A DNA stretch of 64,000 nt from an uncultured Candidatus Puniceispirillum sp. (GTDB lineage Bacteria > Pseudomonadota > Alphaproteobacteria > Puniceispirillales > Puniceispirillaceae), in assembly GCA_905182545.1 (NCBI GenBank), contig CAJJBY010000009.1:84149-148148 (forward strand). Reading direction: 5' to 3'. The notes under the pieces are model-generated. The model did no database searches. It was given only the letters and a program-made list of their open reading frames with translations, and had not been told where the DNA came from. Position 1 is the first letter of the stretch. Each line of letters begins with the position of its first letter. Below are positions 37,473 through 46,077 of the stretch, one piece after another. Both the position numbers and the translations under genes were made by a program.

Positions 37473-37807
37473 AATAGTTTCCCGCCATCTGGAACCGGCT
37501 GATCTGGCGTGACCAACACAACCTCGCCTGTGGCATCCGGCACACCAAGCGTCAACACTTCTGACATAAATGGCCCAATCTGGCGCGGCGGAAAATTAAC
37601 CACTGCCATGACTTTTTTGCCAATCAATTCATCTAGCTGGTAATGGGTGGTGATTTGCGCTGATGATTTGCGCGTTCCAAGCGGCGCGCCAAAATCAATC
37701 TCCAGCTTATAGGCGGGTTTGCGCGCTTCGGGAAAGGACGTGGCCGCAACAATCGTTCCGCATCTGATATCGAGTTTCAGAAAATCTTCAAATGACACCT
37801 CAGTCAT
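37469..37807 (-). CDS. csaA: CsaA-like secretion chaperone / tRNA-binding-domain protein
   Basis: The protein of about 112 residues (MTEVSFEDFLKLDIRCGTIV) is a stand-alone OB-fold of the tRNA-binding kind, as in CsaA. The family mark FEDFLKLDIRCGTIVAATSFPEARKPAYKLEIDFG is clear. CsaA is proposed to bind secretory proteins, but the fold also occurs in tRNA-aminoacylation cofactors. The track start 37903 adds a non-homologous head, so I use ATG 37807. The COQ9-like gene ends 2 bases before, so the pair is likely one transcript. The stop overlaps that of the kinase gene. Confidence 0.88.
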   Translation of the reverse strand: MTEVSFEDFLKLDIRCGTIVAATSFPEARKPAYKLEIDFGAPLGTRKSSAQITTHYQLDELIGKKVMAVVNFPPRQIGPFMSEVLTLGVPDATGEVVLVTPDQPVPDGGKLF

Positions 37808-37809
37808 TA

Positions 37810-38481
37810 TCAACACCATACCGCCCGCTGACGCGTCATCATGATGATCTTGATCGGCTGATCGCCATGCTTGCCACCAAACAGGCGAAGGCTGACACCC
37901 CATTCTTCGGCTTTCACCATCCGTTGATCGAGCATTTTCATCGTTGCTGCAAGATCAGGGCTGTCATCTTTCATCCAAACGCGTGCTGTTGCCAAAAATA
38001 CCGCAACAACCCCCTTGACCCGCAACATGCCTTTTAACCCATGCGCAGGATCACCGGCCATCACAAGAACACGCCGAACCACGGCTTCCAGCCCATCAAG
38101 CAAGCACAACGCCAATTCAGGATGGCGGCGTGCCGACCGGTTCAACTGATCAATCTGCGCGCGATATGGGGCATAGGTCTCAAACCGGTGAAGCAAGCCT
38201 TCGATGATTTTCTCACGGATAGATACCTCGCCAGCATCTTCAATATCGTCAAAGCTCTCCATGACTGATTGGTGATCCAGCGCGGCCATCTTGGCCAGAA
38301 CCAACCGTTGCACACTGCCGCCAAGCGCTCCTGCCAAACCATGTTCAATACCTCCCATATCGGCAACCATATCAAGGCCAATCTTATCGATATCATGCGT
38401 GGCCAAAAGCGCCCATGCCGCATCGGCAAGCACGGCGCGTTTTTCATCATTTGAGTGCGGCGAGGCAGAATCCTGCAACAT
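37810..38481 (-). CDS. COQ9-like ubiquinone-biosynthesis protein
   Basis: This 223-residue helical protein has an N-terminal half resembling TetR-family folds. The C-terminal section GMLRVKGVVAVFLATARVWMKDDSPDLAATMKMLDQRM is like COQ9, where a lipid-binding helix and the pattern WLxDDSxDxxxTWxFLDRR recur. COQ9 binds lipids and assists COQ7 hydroxylation of ubiquinone precursors. The identification is from memory of the C-terminal pattern, so a TetR-type relative remains possible. It is 2 bases upstream of csaA. The window also holds UbiK and the polyprenyl synthase. Confidence 0.6.
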   Translation of the reverse strand: MLQDSASPHSNDEKRAVLADAAWALLATHDIDKIGLDMVADMGGIEHGLAGALGGSVQRLVLAKMAALDHQSVMESFDDIEDAGEVSIREKIIEGLLHRFETYAPYRAQIDQLNRSARRHPELALCLLDGLEAVVRRVLVMAGDPAHGLKGMLRVKGVVAVFLATARVWMKDDSPDLAATMKMLDQRMVKAEEWGVSLRLFGGKHGDQPIKIIMMTRQRAVWC

Positions 38482-38607
38482 CAGACATCCTTTTCATAAA
38501 ATTTTAAAACAGTCTGAACAGATGATGGCACCGTCCAGCAGGTGCAACGAACATAGCACAGATTCGGCACGAAATCTAAATAGAGGATATTTTGGCTGTC
38601 TTTTGGC

Positions 38608-39450
38608 CTATTCGCCAAGTTCGATTGACCGCGCTTTTGCCGCGGCAACCGCCTTTGTCATCAGGCTGGCCAACCCATCATCGGCCATCAAAACCGCCAG
38701 TGCTGCCGCCGTTGTGCCGCCTTTGCTTGTCACATTTTCGCGCAGAATAGCAGGCGCTGTATCGACCGCCGCCATCAGCGCGCCAGCTCCGCAAACCGTT
38801 GCCTTTGCTAATTCACCCGCCAAATCATCGGGAAGCCCTGCTTTGATGCCTGCTTCGGTCATGGCTTCGACCAGTAAAAACACATAGGCAGGCCCCGATC
38901 CAGACAAAGCGGTAACGCCATCCATCAGGGCTTCATCTTGAACATGCACAACCTGCCCAACAGCCGCCAAAAGCTGGCCTGCCAGATCACGCGCCCGATT
39001 GGGTGCCTGATTTGATGCATGATTTGGCGCATCGGCATAAAGCGCGGTGATACCTTTGCCAATCGCCGCCGGTGTATTCGGCATCGCCCTGATGACAATC
39101 GCATCATCACCAAGCCGTTGTTTCAACCAGCCTGTTGAAATGCCAGCAGCGATCGAAAGATAGGCGCAATCAGCATGTTTCATCACGCCAAGACCGGCGA
39201 TGGCGTCATCCATCATTTGTGGTTTAACGGCAAGTACGATCATTGTGCTGACCGGTGCGCCATCGGCAATCGCCGCCGCACAATCGGCATAAAGCCGAAC
39301 AGTTTTTTGCCCTTCCAGCCAGCCAAGATGGGTTTGATGCGGTTCGATAATGGTAAAATTGGCGTCAAGGTTGGTGTCGGCAAGCCAGCCTTGCAGCATT
39401 GCGCTTCCCATTTTGCCACACCCCAACAGCGTGATCTGCTGCTGCGCCAT
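38608..39450 (-). CDS. proC: Pyrroline-5-carboxylate reductase
   Basis: ProC uses NAD(P)H for the last step of proline synthesis. The Rossmann start ITLLGCGKMGSAMLQGWL, then VLAVKPQMMDDAI, and the ProC signature AVTALSGSGPAYVFLLVEAMTEAGIKAGLP, with LLRENVTSKGGTTAAAL afterwards, are decisive. The 280-residue length is normal. It ends the leftward run ubiK-ybjN-proC, with YbjN only 5 bases upstream. The gap to the COQ9-like gene (38482-38607) has no ORF and no clear terminator. Confidence 0.95.
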   Translation of the reverse strand: MAQQQITLLGCGKMGSAMLQGWLADTNLDANFTIIEPHQTHLGWLEGQKTVRLYADCAAAIADGAPVSTMIVLAVKPQMMDDAIAGLGVMKHADCAYLSIAAGISTGWLKQRLGDDAIVIRAMPNTPAAIGKGITALYADAPNHASNQAPNRARDLAGQLLAAVGQVVHVQDEALMDGVTALSGSGPAYVFLLVEAMTEAGIKAGLPDDLAGELAKATVCGAGALMAAVDTAPAILRENVTSKGGTTAAALAVLMADDGLASLMTKAVAAAKARSIELGE

Positions 39451-39455
39451 GATAA

Positions 39456-39959
39456 TTAGGCCTCACCCTCGGTGGTAAATAATGCCGCCGCTGCCGCATC
39501 ACTTGCCGACAGCTGGTTACTCGCCACCTGAAAAATTGCTGGAAAACAATGTTCACATTCGCCAAGCATGATATCGACAACATCTTCAATCTGTTCAGGT
39601 GTTGCCCCGCCAGCTCCGCGAAGCGGCAAAGTATGTCGCAATTCCAGTTCACCAGTGCCAATATCCAATGCCAGATGCCCCATGAATATCTGCTGGTTCA
39701 ATAATGCGGCAAGAAGGGCAATCTCGCCAAGACGATCATTTTCACATTGAACATCAATGCGGCAGGTGACCTGCATCGCTTCTTCATTATGCTGCCAAGT
39801 CACCGCCAATTGGTAATCACACCATTTGCCAGGCACCTCGACAAGAACCGCATTTTCGGCACGTCGTTGCAACAACCAGTCCTGATTGGTGACAAAACGC
39901 GTGACCAATTCGATGGGATCGCCAAGAAGGATATCATGCTGATTTTGGCTAGGTGCCAT
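39456..39959 (-). CDS. YbjN-domain protein
   Basis: This 167-residue protein matches the alphaproteobacterial YbjN (DUF1790) group. It has a mixed alpha-beta secretion-chaperone-like fold, with sequence WCDYQLAVTWQHNEEAMQVTCRIDV, NDRLGEIALLAALLNQQIFMGHLALDIGTGELELRHTL and DVVDIMLGECEHCFPAIFQVASNQLS. Its function is uncertain and it has been linked to stress or motility in other bacteria. It is immediately followed by proC (5 bases), a neighbour pair that I have seen in related genomes. The frame is intact. Confidence 0.82.
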   Translation of the reverse strand: MAPSQNQHDILLGDPIELVTRFVTNQDWLLQRRAENAVLVEVPGKWCDYQLAVTWQHNEEAMQVTCRIDVQCENDRLGEIALLAALLNQQIFMGHLALDIGTGELELRHTLPLRGAGGATPEQIEDVVDIMLGECEHCFPAIFQVASNQLSASDAAAAALFTTEGEA

Positions 39960-40140
39960 GCGATGCGTTCCGAAACTCTGGGTTCGGCTTCATTGCCGAC
40001 TACCATCCTAAAATGCCAAATTCGGATCGCGCATTCAATCTAATTCAATACAATATTTTGTGGTTCAAACAGGCATGACCCACATCAAATTGTGTTTTTT
40101 CCGCCTTTTCCGCTGATTCGCGGTGGGTTCAAACCGCTGA

Positions 40141-40452
40141 TTATTTTCCGGTCTTTTTTGCCGCTGACTTGGCTTTTGCCGCTGGTTTAGCAGCCGCAGC
40201 AGCCTTGCCCGCCGACTCGGCCGGTGATGCCATTGTCGATTCGAAAAATGCCAACCGTGCCGCAAGCGCCTCATGACGGGTGCGAAGCGCGTCAAATTCT
40301 TCGCGCGTAACAAGGCCACGGGCATTCAAGCTTCGTTCCATACGTTGGCGAATCAGATTATCCACTTCTTCGCGCATCCCGCCAAAGGCTGACGCCGCAC
40401 CATTTGCCATTTGCGCAATATCGGCCATGAAATTTGAACGCGGTGCCATCAT
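40141..40452 (-). CDS. ubiK: UbiK/BMFP accessory protein
   Basis: The product of about 103 residues starts at 40452 with the strong site CAGGAGATTT (MMAPRSNFMADIAQMANGAASAFGGMREE). The track start is spurious. A coiled coil follows, ERSLNARGLVTREEFDALRTRHEALAARLAFFE. The C-terminal alanine-lysine tail is typical of BMFP or UbiK proteins, which assist aerobic ubiquinone biosynthesis in E. coli. It is divergent from lgt. The short insert and the basic tail make this call firm at family level. A role in ubiquinone synthesis here is inferred. Confidence 0.85.
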   Translation of the reverse strand: MMAPRSNFMADIAQMANGAASAFGGMREEVDNLIRQRMERSLNARGLVTREEFDALRTRHEALAARLAFFESTMASPAESAGKAAAAAKPAAKAKSAAKKTGK

Positions 40453-40649
40453 AAATCTCCTGTTACGATCCTGCCGGTTTATGCCTCCGGTGATTGTCGC
40501 GATCTTTTCGCGTGACTGATGTTTCTTATCATAGATAATGCCGCTAGAGTAGCGTTGCAATCGTTGTTGATGGCGACAAATCGTGTCGCAGATGCATATT
40601 TTGATGACAAATGCCATTGCGGCGCTGCCAAAAGACCGAAAGACACGAT

Positions 40650-41495
40650 ATGACAATCCAGCCGAAACCTGTTGAATTTCTCCATGGCGCCATCACGCTT
40701 CCTGAATTTAATGTCTTTGCCATTGAATTTGGGGGGGTTGGCATTCGCTGGTATGCGCTTGCCTATATCGCTGGGTTGCTTATCGGCATTTATATTCTGC
40801 GCCGTGAAACACGATCACCCCATGCGGTTATGACAGCCGACCAGACGGATTGGCTGCTCAATTATCTATTGATAGGTATCATTCTTGGTGGGCGGCTTGG
40901 TTATGTGTTTTTCTATAATGCTGCCTATTATTTGGAAAACCCGCTTTCGATCCTGCATGTCTGGCAAGGCGGCATGTCCTTTCACGGCGCGTTGATCGGC
41001 GTTGGGCTTGCGCTTTTCACGATGGCAAAACGGCATAATATTGCGTTTCTGGCCTTAAGCGACAGGGTGGCGATGGTCACACCAATTGGCCTGTTTTTGG
41101 GGCGCTTGTCCAATTTCATCAATGGCGAGCTTTATGGCCGCGTTACCGATGTGCCTTGGGCGATGATCTTTCCGCATAGTGATGGCCTGCCGCGCCACCC
41201 AAGCCAGCTTTATGAGGCTGGGCTTGAAGGGATTCTGCTTGGGCTTGCCATGTATCTATGCTGGCGCCGGGGCTGGCTAAAAGCAGCCGGACGGCTGACC
41301 GGCCTGTTCTTATTTGGCTATGGTCTGGCACGGTTTCTTGTCGAACTGGTGCGCCAACCCGATGCGCATATCGGCCTTCTTGCAGGCGGGCTTAGCATGG
41401 GGCAGATATTGTCATTGCCGATGATGCTTTTGGGATTATATCTGCTTCGTCATGCCTTGCGGCCAAGCCGTGATCAAGGGCGTGATCATGAATGA
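40650..41495 (+). CDS. lgt: Prolipoprotein diacylglyceryl transferase
   Basis: Lgt attaches diacylglycerol to the lipobox cysteine of prolipoproteins in the inner membrane. The key sequence IRWYALAYIAGLL, the Lgt signature GRLSNFINGELYGRVTDVPWAMIFPHSDGLPRHPSQLYEAGLEG and HVWQGGMSFHGALIG are present. There are about seven membrane spans. The ATG at 40650 (MTIQPKPVEFL) is more likely than the track start 40611, which adds a basic head. The 3' end overlaps the next gene by 8 bases. The frame is intact. Confidence 0.96.
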   Translation: MTIQPKPVEFLHGAITLPEFNVFAIEFGGVGIRWYALAYIAGLLIGIYILRRETRSPHAVMTADQTDWLLNYLLIGIILGGRLGYVFFYNAAYYLENPLSILHVWQGGMSFHGALIGVGLALFTMAKRHNIAFLALSDRVAMVTPIGLFLGRLSNFINGELYGRVTDVPWAMIFPHSDGLPRHPSQLYEAGLEGILLGLAMYLCWRRGWLKAAGRLTGLFLFGYGLARFLVELVRQPDAHIGLLAGGLSMGQILSLPMMLLGLYLLRHALRPSRDQGRDHE

Positions 41496-42636
41496 GCCGC
41501 ATCTTTCGCAAACCGCACAAGGCACCGCCCTATTTGAGACAATCACCAGCCAGATTGAACATGACGGGCCAATATCACTGGCAAATTATATCGGCCTTGC
41601 GCTTGGTGATGCGGATCACGGCTTTTATCACAAACAAGACCCGTTTGGGGCAGATGGCGATTTTACCACTGCACCTGAAATTTCCGGCCTGTTTGGCGAG
41701 ATGTGCGGGCTTTATCTTGCGTATATGGCCGATCTGTCAGGCCTCAAACAACCGGCTATTCTAGAGCTTGGCCCGGGCCGCGGCAGTCTGATGGCCGATA
41801 TGCGGCATGTCTGGTCACAAATCATGCCGCAACTGGCCGAGGCACCTGTGCATCTTGTCGAAACCAGCCCCGCGCTTCGCCAACGGCAAAAAGACCGGTT
41901 AGCGCCAGCCGATCTTTATTGGCATATAGGTCTTGACGATTTACCAGCCACGCCGGTTTTTGGCATTGCCAATGAATTTTTCGATGCCTTGCCAATTGAC
42001 CAAGCCATTTGGCGCGACGGTCAAAATGGCACCACCGGCTCATGGCGGCACCGGCCTGTCGGACTTATTGATGGGCGGCTTGGCTTTGTTGATGGCGCGC
42101 CGCTTAGCAAAGCCGAAATCGACATTTGGCATTTGGCGTCACTAGCCGCACCAGCCGATGGCAGCATTGCCGAATATTGCGCGATGGCTGATGCCTATGC
42201 AGCCAAGCTGGCAACACATATTGCATCTTATGGCGGGGCTTGCTTAATTATTGATTATGGGCGTGACGGGCCAAGTGGCGACAGCCTGCAAGCCGTTGCC
42301 AATCACCAGCCCGTTGACGTGTTTCACCAGCCAGGAGATGCCGATTTGTCGCATTGGGTTGATTTCAGTGCTTTACGCCAATCCGCGGTAAATAACGGTG
42401 CCCGCCTTGTGGGGCCCGTGACGCAGGGTGATTTTCTGCAAGCCATTGGCATTGCCCAACGAACCGAAGCGGTCGCAAAACTTGCCGATGCCGAAACAAG
42501 GCGCGGCCTGTTTGCCGCGGTTGACCGGCTTGTTAGCAGCCAACAAATGGGATCGGCTTTCAAAGTTGCCATGATGCTTCCATCTGGAACTGGCCTGCCG
42601 CCCGGCTTTGCAGATGATCAAGGGTCAACAGCATGA
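41488..42636 (+). CDS. MidA/NDUFAF7-family SAM-dependent methyltransferase
   Basis: This protein of about 382 residues matches MidA (DUF185), whose mitochondrial relative methylates a complex I arginine. DGPISLANYIGLALGDADHGFYHKQDPFGADGDFTTAPEISGLFGEM and AILELGPGRGSLMADM (SAM motif I) are decisive. GIANEFFDALPIDQ and LIIDYGRDGPSGDSLQAV follow. The GTG/ATG at 41488 overlaps the lgt stop by 8 bases, and the 3' end overlaps pgeF by 4. Whether it acts on the cell's own NADH dehydrogenase is not shown. Confidence 0.9.
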   Translation: MNEPHLSQTAQGTALFETITSQIEHDGPISLANYIGLALGDADHGFYHKQDPFGADGDFTTAPEISGLFGEMCGLYLAYMADLSGLKQPAILELGPGRGSLMADMRHVWSQIMPQLAEAPVHLVETSPALRQRQKDRLAPADLYWHIGLDDLPATPVFGIANEFFDALPIDQAIWRDGQNGTTGSWRHRPVGLIDGRLGFVDGAPLSKAEIDIWHLASLAAPADGSIAEYCAMADAYAAKLATHIASYGGACLIIDYGRDGPSGDSLQAVANHQPVDVFHQPGDADLSHWVDFSALRQSAVNNGARLVGPVTQGDFLQAIGIAQRTEAVAKLADAETRRGLFAAVDRLVSSQQMGSAFKVAMMLPSGTGLPPGFADDQGSTA

Positions 42637-43484
42637 CCGCCACGGTGCCAGTCAATCTTGAAGGTGGACCACAATGTTATCAGCATGCTGGCTGGCAGGA
42701 TGGCGCGGCGCAGAAATGTCACATAAGACATGGGTTTTTCACCGCCAATGGCGGGGTAAGCACCGGTCTTTATCAAAGTTTGAATTGCGGTTTTGGATCA
42801 AATGATGATCCGGCACTAATTGCCGAGAACCGGCGGCGCGTTGCCAACAGCCTTGGGTTTCGGCCTGACCAGATGTTTGGCCTTCGCCAAACTCACTCGG
42901 CATGCGTTGTGAAGATTGATTTGACCAGCGACGCCAGCATTGATGTCCGCGCCAACGCCGATGCCCTGATCACAAACAACAGCGGTCATGCGCTTGCAAT
43001 CCTAACCGCCGATTGCGTTCCAGTGCTGTTTGCCGCACCGGGAATGGGGGTGATCGGTGCCGCGCATGCGGGATGGCGCGGTGCGGTTGATGGTGTTTTG
43101 GAAGCAACCATTGCCATGATGGCCAAACAAGGGATCACACCAGATCAAATTGAAGCCGTCATCGGCCCCGCCATTCAACAGGCCAATTATCAGGTTGGTG
43201 ATGATCTTCGCCATGCCGTTCTTGCAGCGCATGATGATGCTTACGGTTTTTTTGATCCGGATCAGGACATGGACGGGAAATACCGGTTTGATCTTCCCGG
43301 ATTTGTCCAATCGCGCCTTCGCAAGGCAGGGTTGGTTAATGTGACCGATCTTGGCATTGATACTTATGGCGAATCATCTGACCTGTTTTCGCATCGTCAC
43401 GCAACACATGCGGCTTTGCCCGATTCAGGCCGCCAAATTTCAGTGATCGGCCTTGTGCAAAACCCAACCCCAAAAATGACATAA
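42633..43484 (+). CDS. pgeF: Peptidoglycan editing factor / YfiH-family oxidoreductase
   Basis: The 283-residue protein belongs to the YfiH/PgeF group of multicopper-like polyphenol oxidases that remove wrong amino acids from peptidoglycan precursors. The metal-binding residues lie in LRQTHSACVVKI, ADCVPVLFAAPGMGVIGAAHAGWRGAVDGVLE and DPDQDMDGKYRFDLPGFV. The start overlaps the previous stop by 4 bases (ATGA). It is the last of lgt-midA-pgeF. A 22-residue ORF follows. Confidence 0.9.
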   Translation: MTATVPVNLEGGPQCYQHAGWQDGAAQKCHIRHGFFTANGGVSTGLYQSLNCGFGSNDDPALIAENRRRVANSLGFRPDQMFGLRQTHSACVVKIDLTSDASIDVRANADALITNNSGHALAILTADCVPVLFAAPGMGVIGAAHAGWRGAVDGVLEATIAMMAKQGITPDQIEAVIGPAIQQANYQVGDDLRHAVLAAHDDAYGFFDPDQDMDGKYRFDLPGFVQSRLRKAGLVNVTDLGIDTYGESSDLFSHRHATHAALPDSGRQISVIGLVQNPTPKMT

Positions 43485-43498
43485 AAGAGACAGTAACC

Positions 43499-43567
43499 AT
43501 GCCGCATCTCTATATTTTCCTTGGATTGATGTTTCTTGCATTGATGGCATCTTGCTTTATTTCCTAG
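43499..43567 (+). CDS. Candidate 22-residue hydrophobic micro-protein
   Basis: An ATG 14 bases after pgeF encodes MPHLYIFLGLMFLALMASCF followed by IS and a stop. The peptide is almost entirely hydrophobic, like a single-span micro-protein, and a lipobox-like LMASC is present. A purine-rich AAAAGAGACAG lies upstream. The ORF track misses it because it is under 60 residues. Translation is unproven. Confidence 0.35.
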   Translation: MPHLYIFLGLMFLALMASCFIS

Positions 43568-43682
43568 TCATGATCAGACAGTTTTTAACAAAATTCTGGC
43601 ATATCTTCTTGCCCCGTCCGACCGTGATTGCTATAGCAAGCTTCCGAGACAAAGCGGATCGTCCTACACAGGGTTTTGACGC

Positions 43683-44612
43683 ATGAAGATTTTATCCTGC
43701 AATAGCAACCGACCGCTGGCTGAGGCTATCGCCGCCTATTTGGATGTTTCCCTTACCAAAGCCGATGTAAAACGCTTTGCCGATATGGAAGTTTTTGTCG
43801 AGATTGGCGAAAATGTCCGCGGCGAAGATGTGTTTGTTGTGCAATCAACATGTTTTCCGGCAAATGACAATGTGATGGAACTTTTGGTGGCACTTGATGC
43901 GCTTCGGCGTGGATCTGCACGCCGGATTACTGCTGTTGTCCCTTATTACGGCTATGCACGCCAAGACCGTAAATCGGGCCCGCGTACGCCAATTTCGGCT
44001 AAATTGCTGGCCAATCTTATCACCTCGGCGGGGGCTGACCGCGTTTTGACGATTGATCTTCACGCTGGGCAGATACAGGGCTTTTTCGATATTCCAACCG
44101 ATAATCTGTTTGCCGCACCGGTTTTTGTAAGGGATATCAAAGAACGTTATGACGGCTCGAAACTGATGATCGTATCGCCTGATGTTGGTGGTGTTGTGCG
44201 TGCGCGGTCATTGGCGCGCCGCCTCGAAGCCGATCTTGCCATTATTGATAAACGCCGGCCAAAAGCAGGGGTTTCTGAAGTGATGAATATCATTGGCGAT
44301 GTCGAAGACCGCCATTGCATCATGGTTGATGATATTGTCGACTCCGGCGGCACTTTATGCAACGCTGCGGTCGCGTTGATGAAAGCTGGTGCGCTTTCGG
44401 TTGATGCCTATGTGACACATGGTGTTTTGTCTGGTGGTGCGGTTAGCCGTGTTGCCGCTTCACCGCTGAATTCGCTTGTCACAACCGACTCGATTCCGGC
44501 CACCGAAGCGGTTCGGGTTGCGCGGAATATTCGGCAATTGTCGATTGCACCGCTTCTTGGCGAAGCCATGCTTCGGATCAATGAAGAACGGTCAGTTTCG
44601 ACGCTGTTCTAG
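43683..44612 (+). CDS. prs: Ribose-phosphate pyrophosphokinase
   Basis: Prs makes PRPP from ribose 5-phosphate and ATP for nucleotides, His, Trp and NAD. The 309-residue protein opens [20 protein letters not shown]. The ATP/ribose-phosphate loops are [16 protein letters not shown] and [33 protein letters not shown]. The PRPP loop is [16 protein letters not shown]. The start ATG lies in CACAGGGTTTTGACGC. It precedes the rplY leader, which contains a terminator-like hairpin. The frame is intact. Confidence 0.96.
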   Translation: MKILSCNSNRPLAEAIAAYLDVSLTKADVKRFADMEVFVEIGENVRGEDVFVVQSTCFPANDNVMELLVALDALRRGSARRITAVVPYYGYARQDRKSGPRTPISAKLLANLITSAGADRVLTIDLHAGQIQGFFDIPTDNLFAAPVFVRDIKERYDGSKLMIVSPDVGGVVRARSLARRLEADLAIIDKRRPKAGVSEVMNIIGDVEDRHCIMVDDIVDSGGTLCNAAVALMKAGALSVDAYVTHGVLSGGAVSRVAASPLNSLVTTDSIPATEAVRVARNIRQLSIAPLLGEAMLRINEERSVSTLF

Positions 44613-44689
44613 GCGGCTTTGTGAATCACCGCTGAAAACGCAAAAATGCTTGTATTTTCCCGATAATAAGCCTACTAATCCGCTGCTGC

Positions 44690-44720
44690 GCACCCCTGGA
44701 GGCGCGGTGCATTGTTTTTT
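44690..44720 (+). terminator. Terminator- or attenuator-like hairpin before rplY
   Basis: GCACC (44690-44694) pairs with GGTGC (44706-44710), followed by ATTGTTTTTT. The T-tract ends only 13 bases before the rplY ATG and abuts the AAAGGAG site. It may stop prs transcripts or attenuate rplY. The stem is only 5 bp. Confidence 0.5.
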
Positions 44721-44733
44721 AAAGGAGTTAGCA

Positions 44734-45387
44734 ATGTCTGACAATACAACCATTAGCGCAGAACAGCGCGAACGGGTCGGTAAGGGGTCCGCCCGTGCGG
44801 TACGCCGTGCAGGTCGAGTCCCTGCCGTCATTTATGGCGACAAAAAGGACCCATTGGGCATCACCCTAGAGACACGTGAGATCACTAAGATTGTTCATCA
44901 GCCCGGCATTTATGGTCGGCTTTTAGATATTCAGGTTGGCGGCGGTAAACATACTGTTCTAACCCGTGATATTCAGTTTCATCCGGTGTCCGATAATGTC
45001 CTTCATCTGGATTTCCTCCGCATATCAGGCTCGGCCAAAGTGGCTGTTGCTGTTGCTGTTGAATTCATCAATGAAGATGAATGCCCTGGAATCAAGGTTG
45101 GCGGCGTATTGAACGTTGTTCGTTACGAAGTTGAACTGCTATGTCCAGCAACGACAATTCCGGAAAAAATCACGGTTGACCTCAGCGGCTTGAAGATTGG
45201 TGATTCGGTTCATATCAGCACCATCGAATTGCCGGATAGCGTTACCCCGACAATTACCGATCGTGACTTCACCGTTGCGACCATCGCCTCACCTGGCGGC
45301 GGGGTGAAGAATGAAGATGAAGAAGATGCCGAAGCTGGTGAAGGCGAAGACGCCAATGCCGCAGAAGATAGCGCCTCTGACGACTAG
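44734..45387 (+). CDS. rplY: Ribosomal protein bL25 (CTC-type, long)
   Basis: This long CTC-type L25 of about 217 residues binds 5S rRNA. The sequence TISAEQRERVGKGSARAVRRAGRVPAVIYGDKKDPLGITLE is the L25 beginning, and the C-terminal beta domain continues with HLDFLRISGSAKVAVAVAVEFINEDECPGIKVGG. The Asp/Glu-rich tail ends the protein. I choose ATG 44734 with the strong AAAGGAG site. The track start 44476 lies inside prs and is spurious. pth follows 32 bases later, the usual rplY-pth pair. A terminator-like hairpin immediately upstream suggests attenuation. Confidence 0.94.
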   Translation: MSDNTTISAEQRERVGKGSARAVRRAGRVPAVIYGDKKDPLGITLETREITKIVHQPGIYGRLLDIQVGGGKHTVLTRDIQFHPVSDNVLHLDFLRISGSAKVAVAVAVEFINEDECPGIKVGGVLNVVRYEVELLCPATTIPEKITVDLSGLKIGDSVHISTIELPDSVTPTITDRDFTVATIASPGGGVKNEDEEDAEAGEGEDANAAEDSASDD

Positions 45388-45419
45388 GCTTTTGCCTATC
45401 CAACCCGAACGGGACAATC

Positions 45420-46055
45420 ATGCGTCTATTTGCAGGACTGGGAAACCCCGGATCAAACTATGCCATGAATCGGCACAATGTCGGTTTTTTGGCTGTTGAT
45501 CGTCTTGCCGACCGGCACGGATGTTCACCGTGGAAAAAAAGGGGGCCATCGCTGATTAGTGATGGCCGCATCGGGTCAGAGAAAATCATCCTTGTGAAAC
45601 CGCAAAGCTTTATGAACAAATCTGGCCAACCAATTGCCGAGATTGCGCGGTTTCACAAGATTGATACCAATGATATTTTTGTGTTCCATGACGAGCTTGA
45701 TCTTGCAGCAGGAAAGCTGCGTGTCAAAACCGGTGGCGGCCATGGCGGTCATAATGGGCTTCGTGATACTGACCGGCATATTGGTGTTGATTATTGGCGC
45801 GTCAGAATTGGCATTGGCCGGCCGCCGCATGAGGCAATGGATGTCAAATCATGGGTTTTAGCTGATTTCGGCCGCGACGAACAAACGGGCTGGCTGCCAA
45901 CGCTTTTGGATGCAATGGCGGATGAAGCCGACCGGCTTGTTGAGCATGATAATGACGGCTTTATGAGCCGTGTTTCCTATCTCGCACCGGCACCCCAGCC
46001 AAAAGGCGATAACGGCAAAGACAAACCCGCTAGCGCCGTATCAAAACAAAATTAA
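45420..46055 (+). CDS. pth: Peptidyl-tRNA hydrolase
   Basis: Pth frees tRNA from peptidyl-tRNA that has dropped off ribosomes. The 211-residue protein carries the substrate-binding start FAGLGNPGSNYAMNRHNVGFLAVDRLA, with the catalytic His in NRHNVGF, the KPQSFMNKSGQPIAEIARFHKI block and DELDLAAGKLRVKTGGGHGGHNGLRD, containing the key Asp. The C-terminal extension beyond about residue 190 is low-complexity. It is coupled with rplY, and ychF follows after about 22 bases. The frame is normal. Confidence 0.95.
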   Translation: MRLFAGLGNPGSNYAMNRHNVGFLAVDRLADRHGCSPWKKRGPSLISDGRIGSEKIILVKPQSFMNKSGQPIAEIARFHKIDTNDIFVFHDELDLAAGKLRVKTGGGHGGHNGLRDTDRHIGVDYWRVRIGIGRPPHEAMDVKSWVLADFGRDEQTGWLPTLLDAMADEADRLVEHDNDGFMSRVSYLAPAPQPKGDNGKDKPASAVSKQN

Positions 46056-46077
46056 CCAAAGACAGGATTTACCGGAT

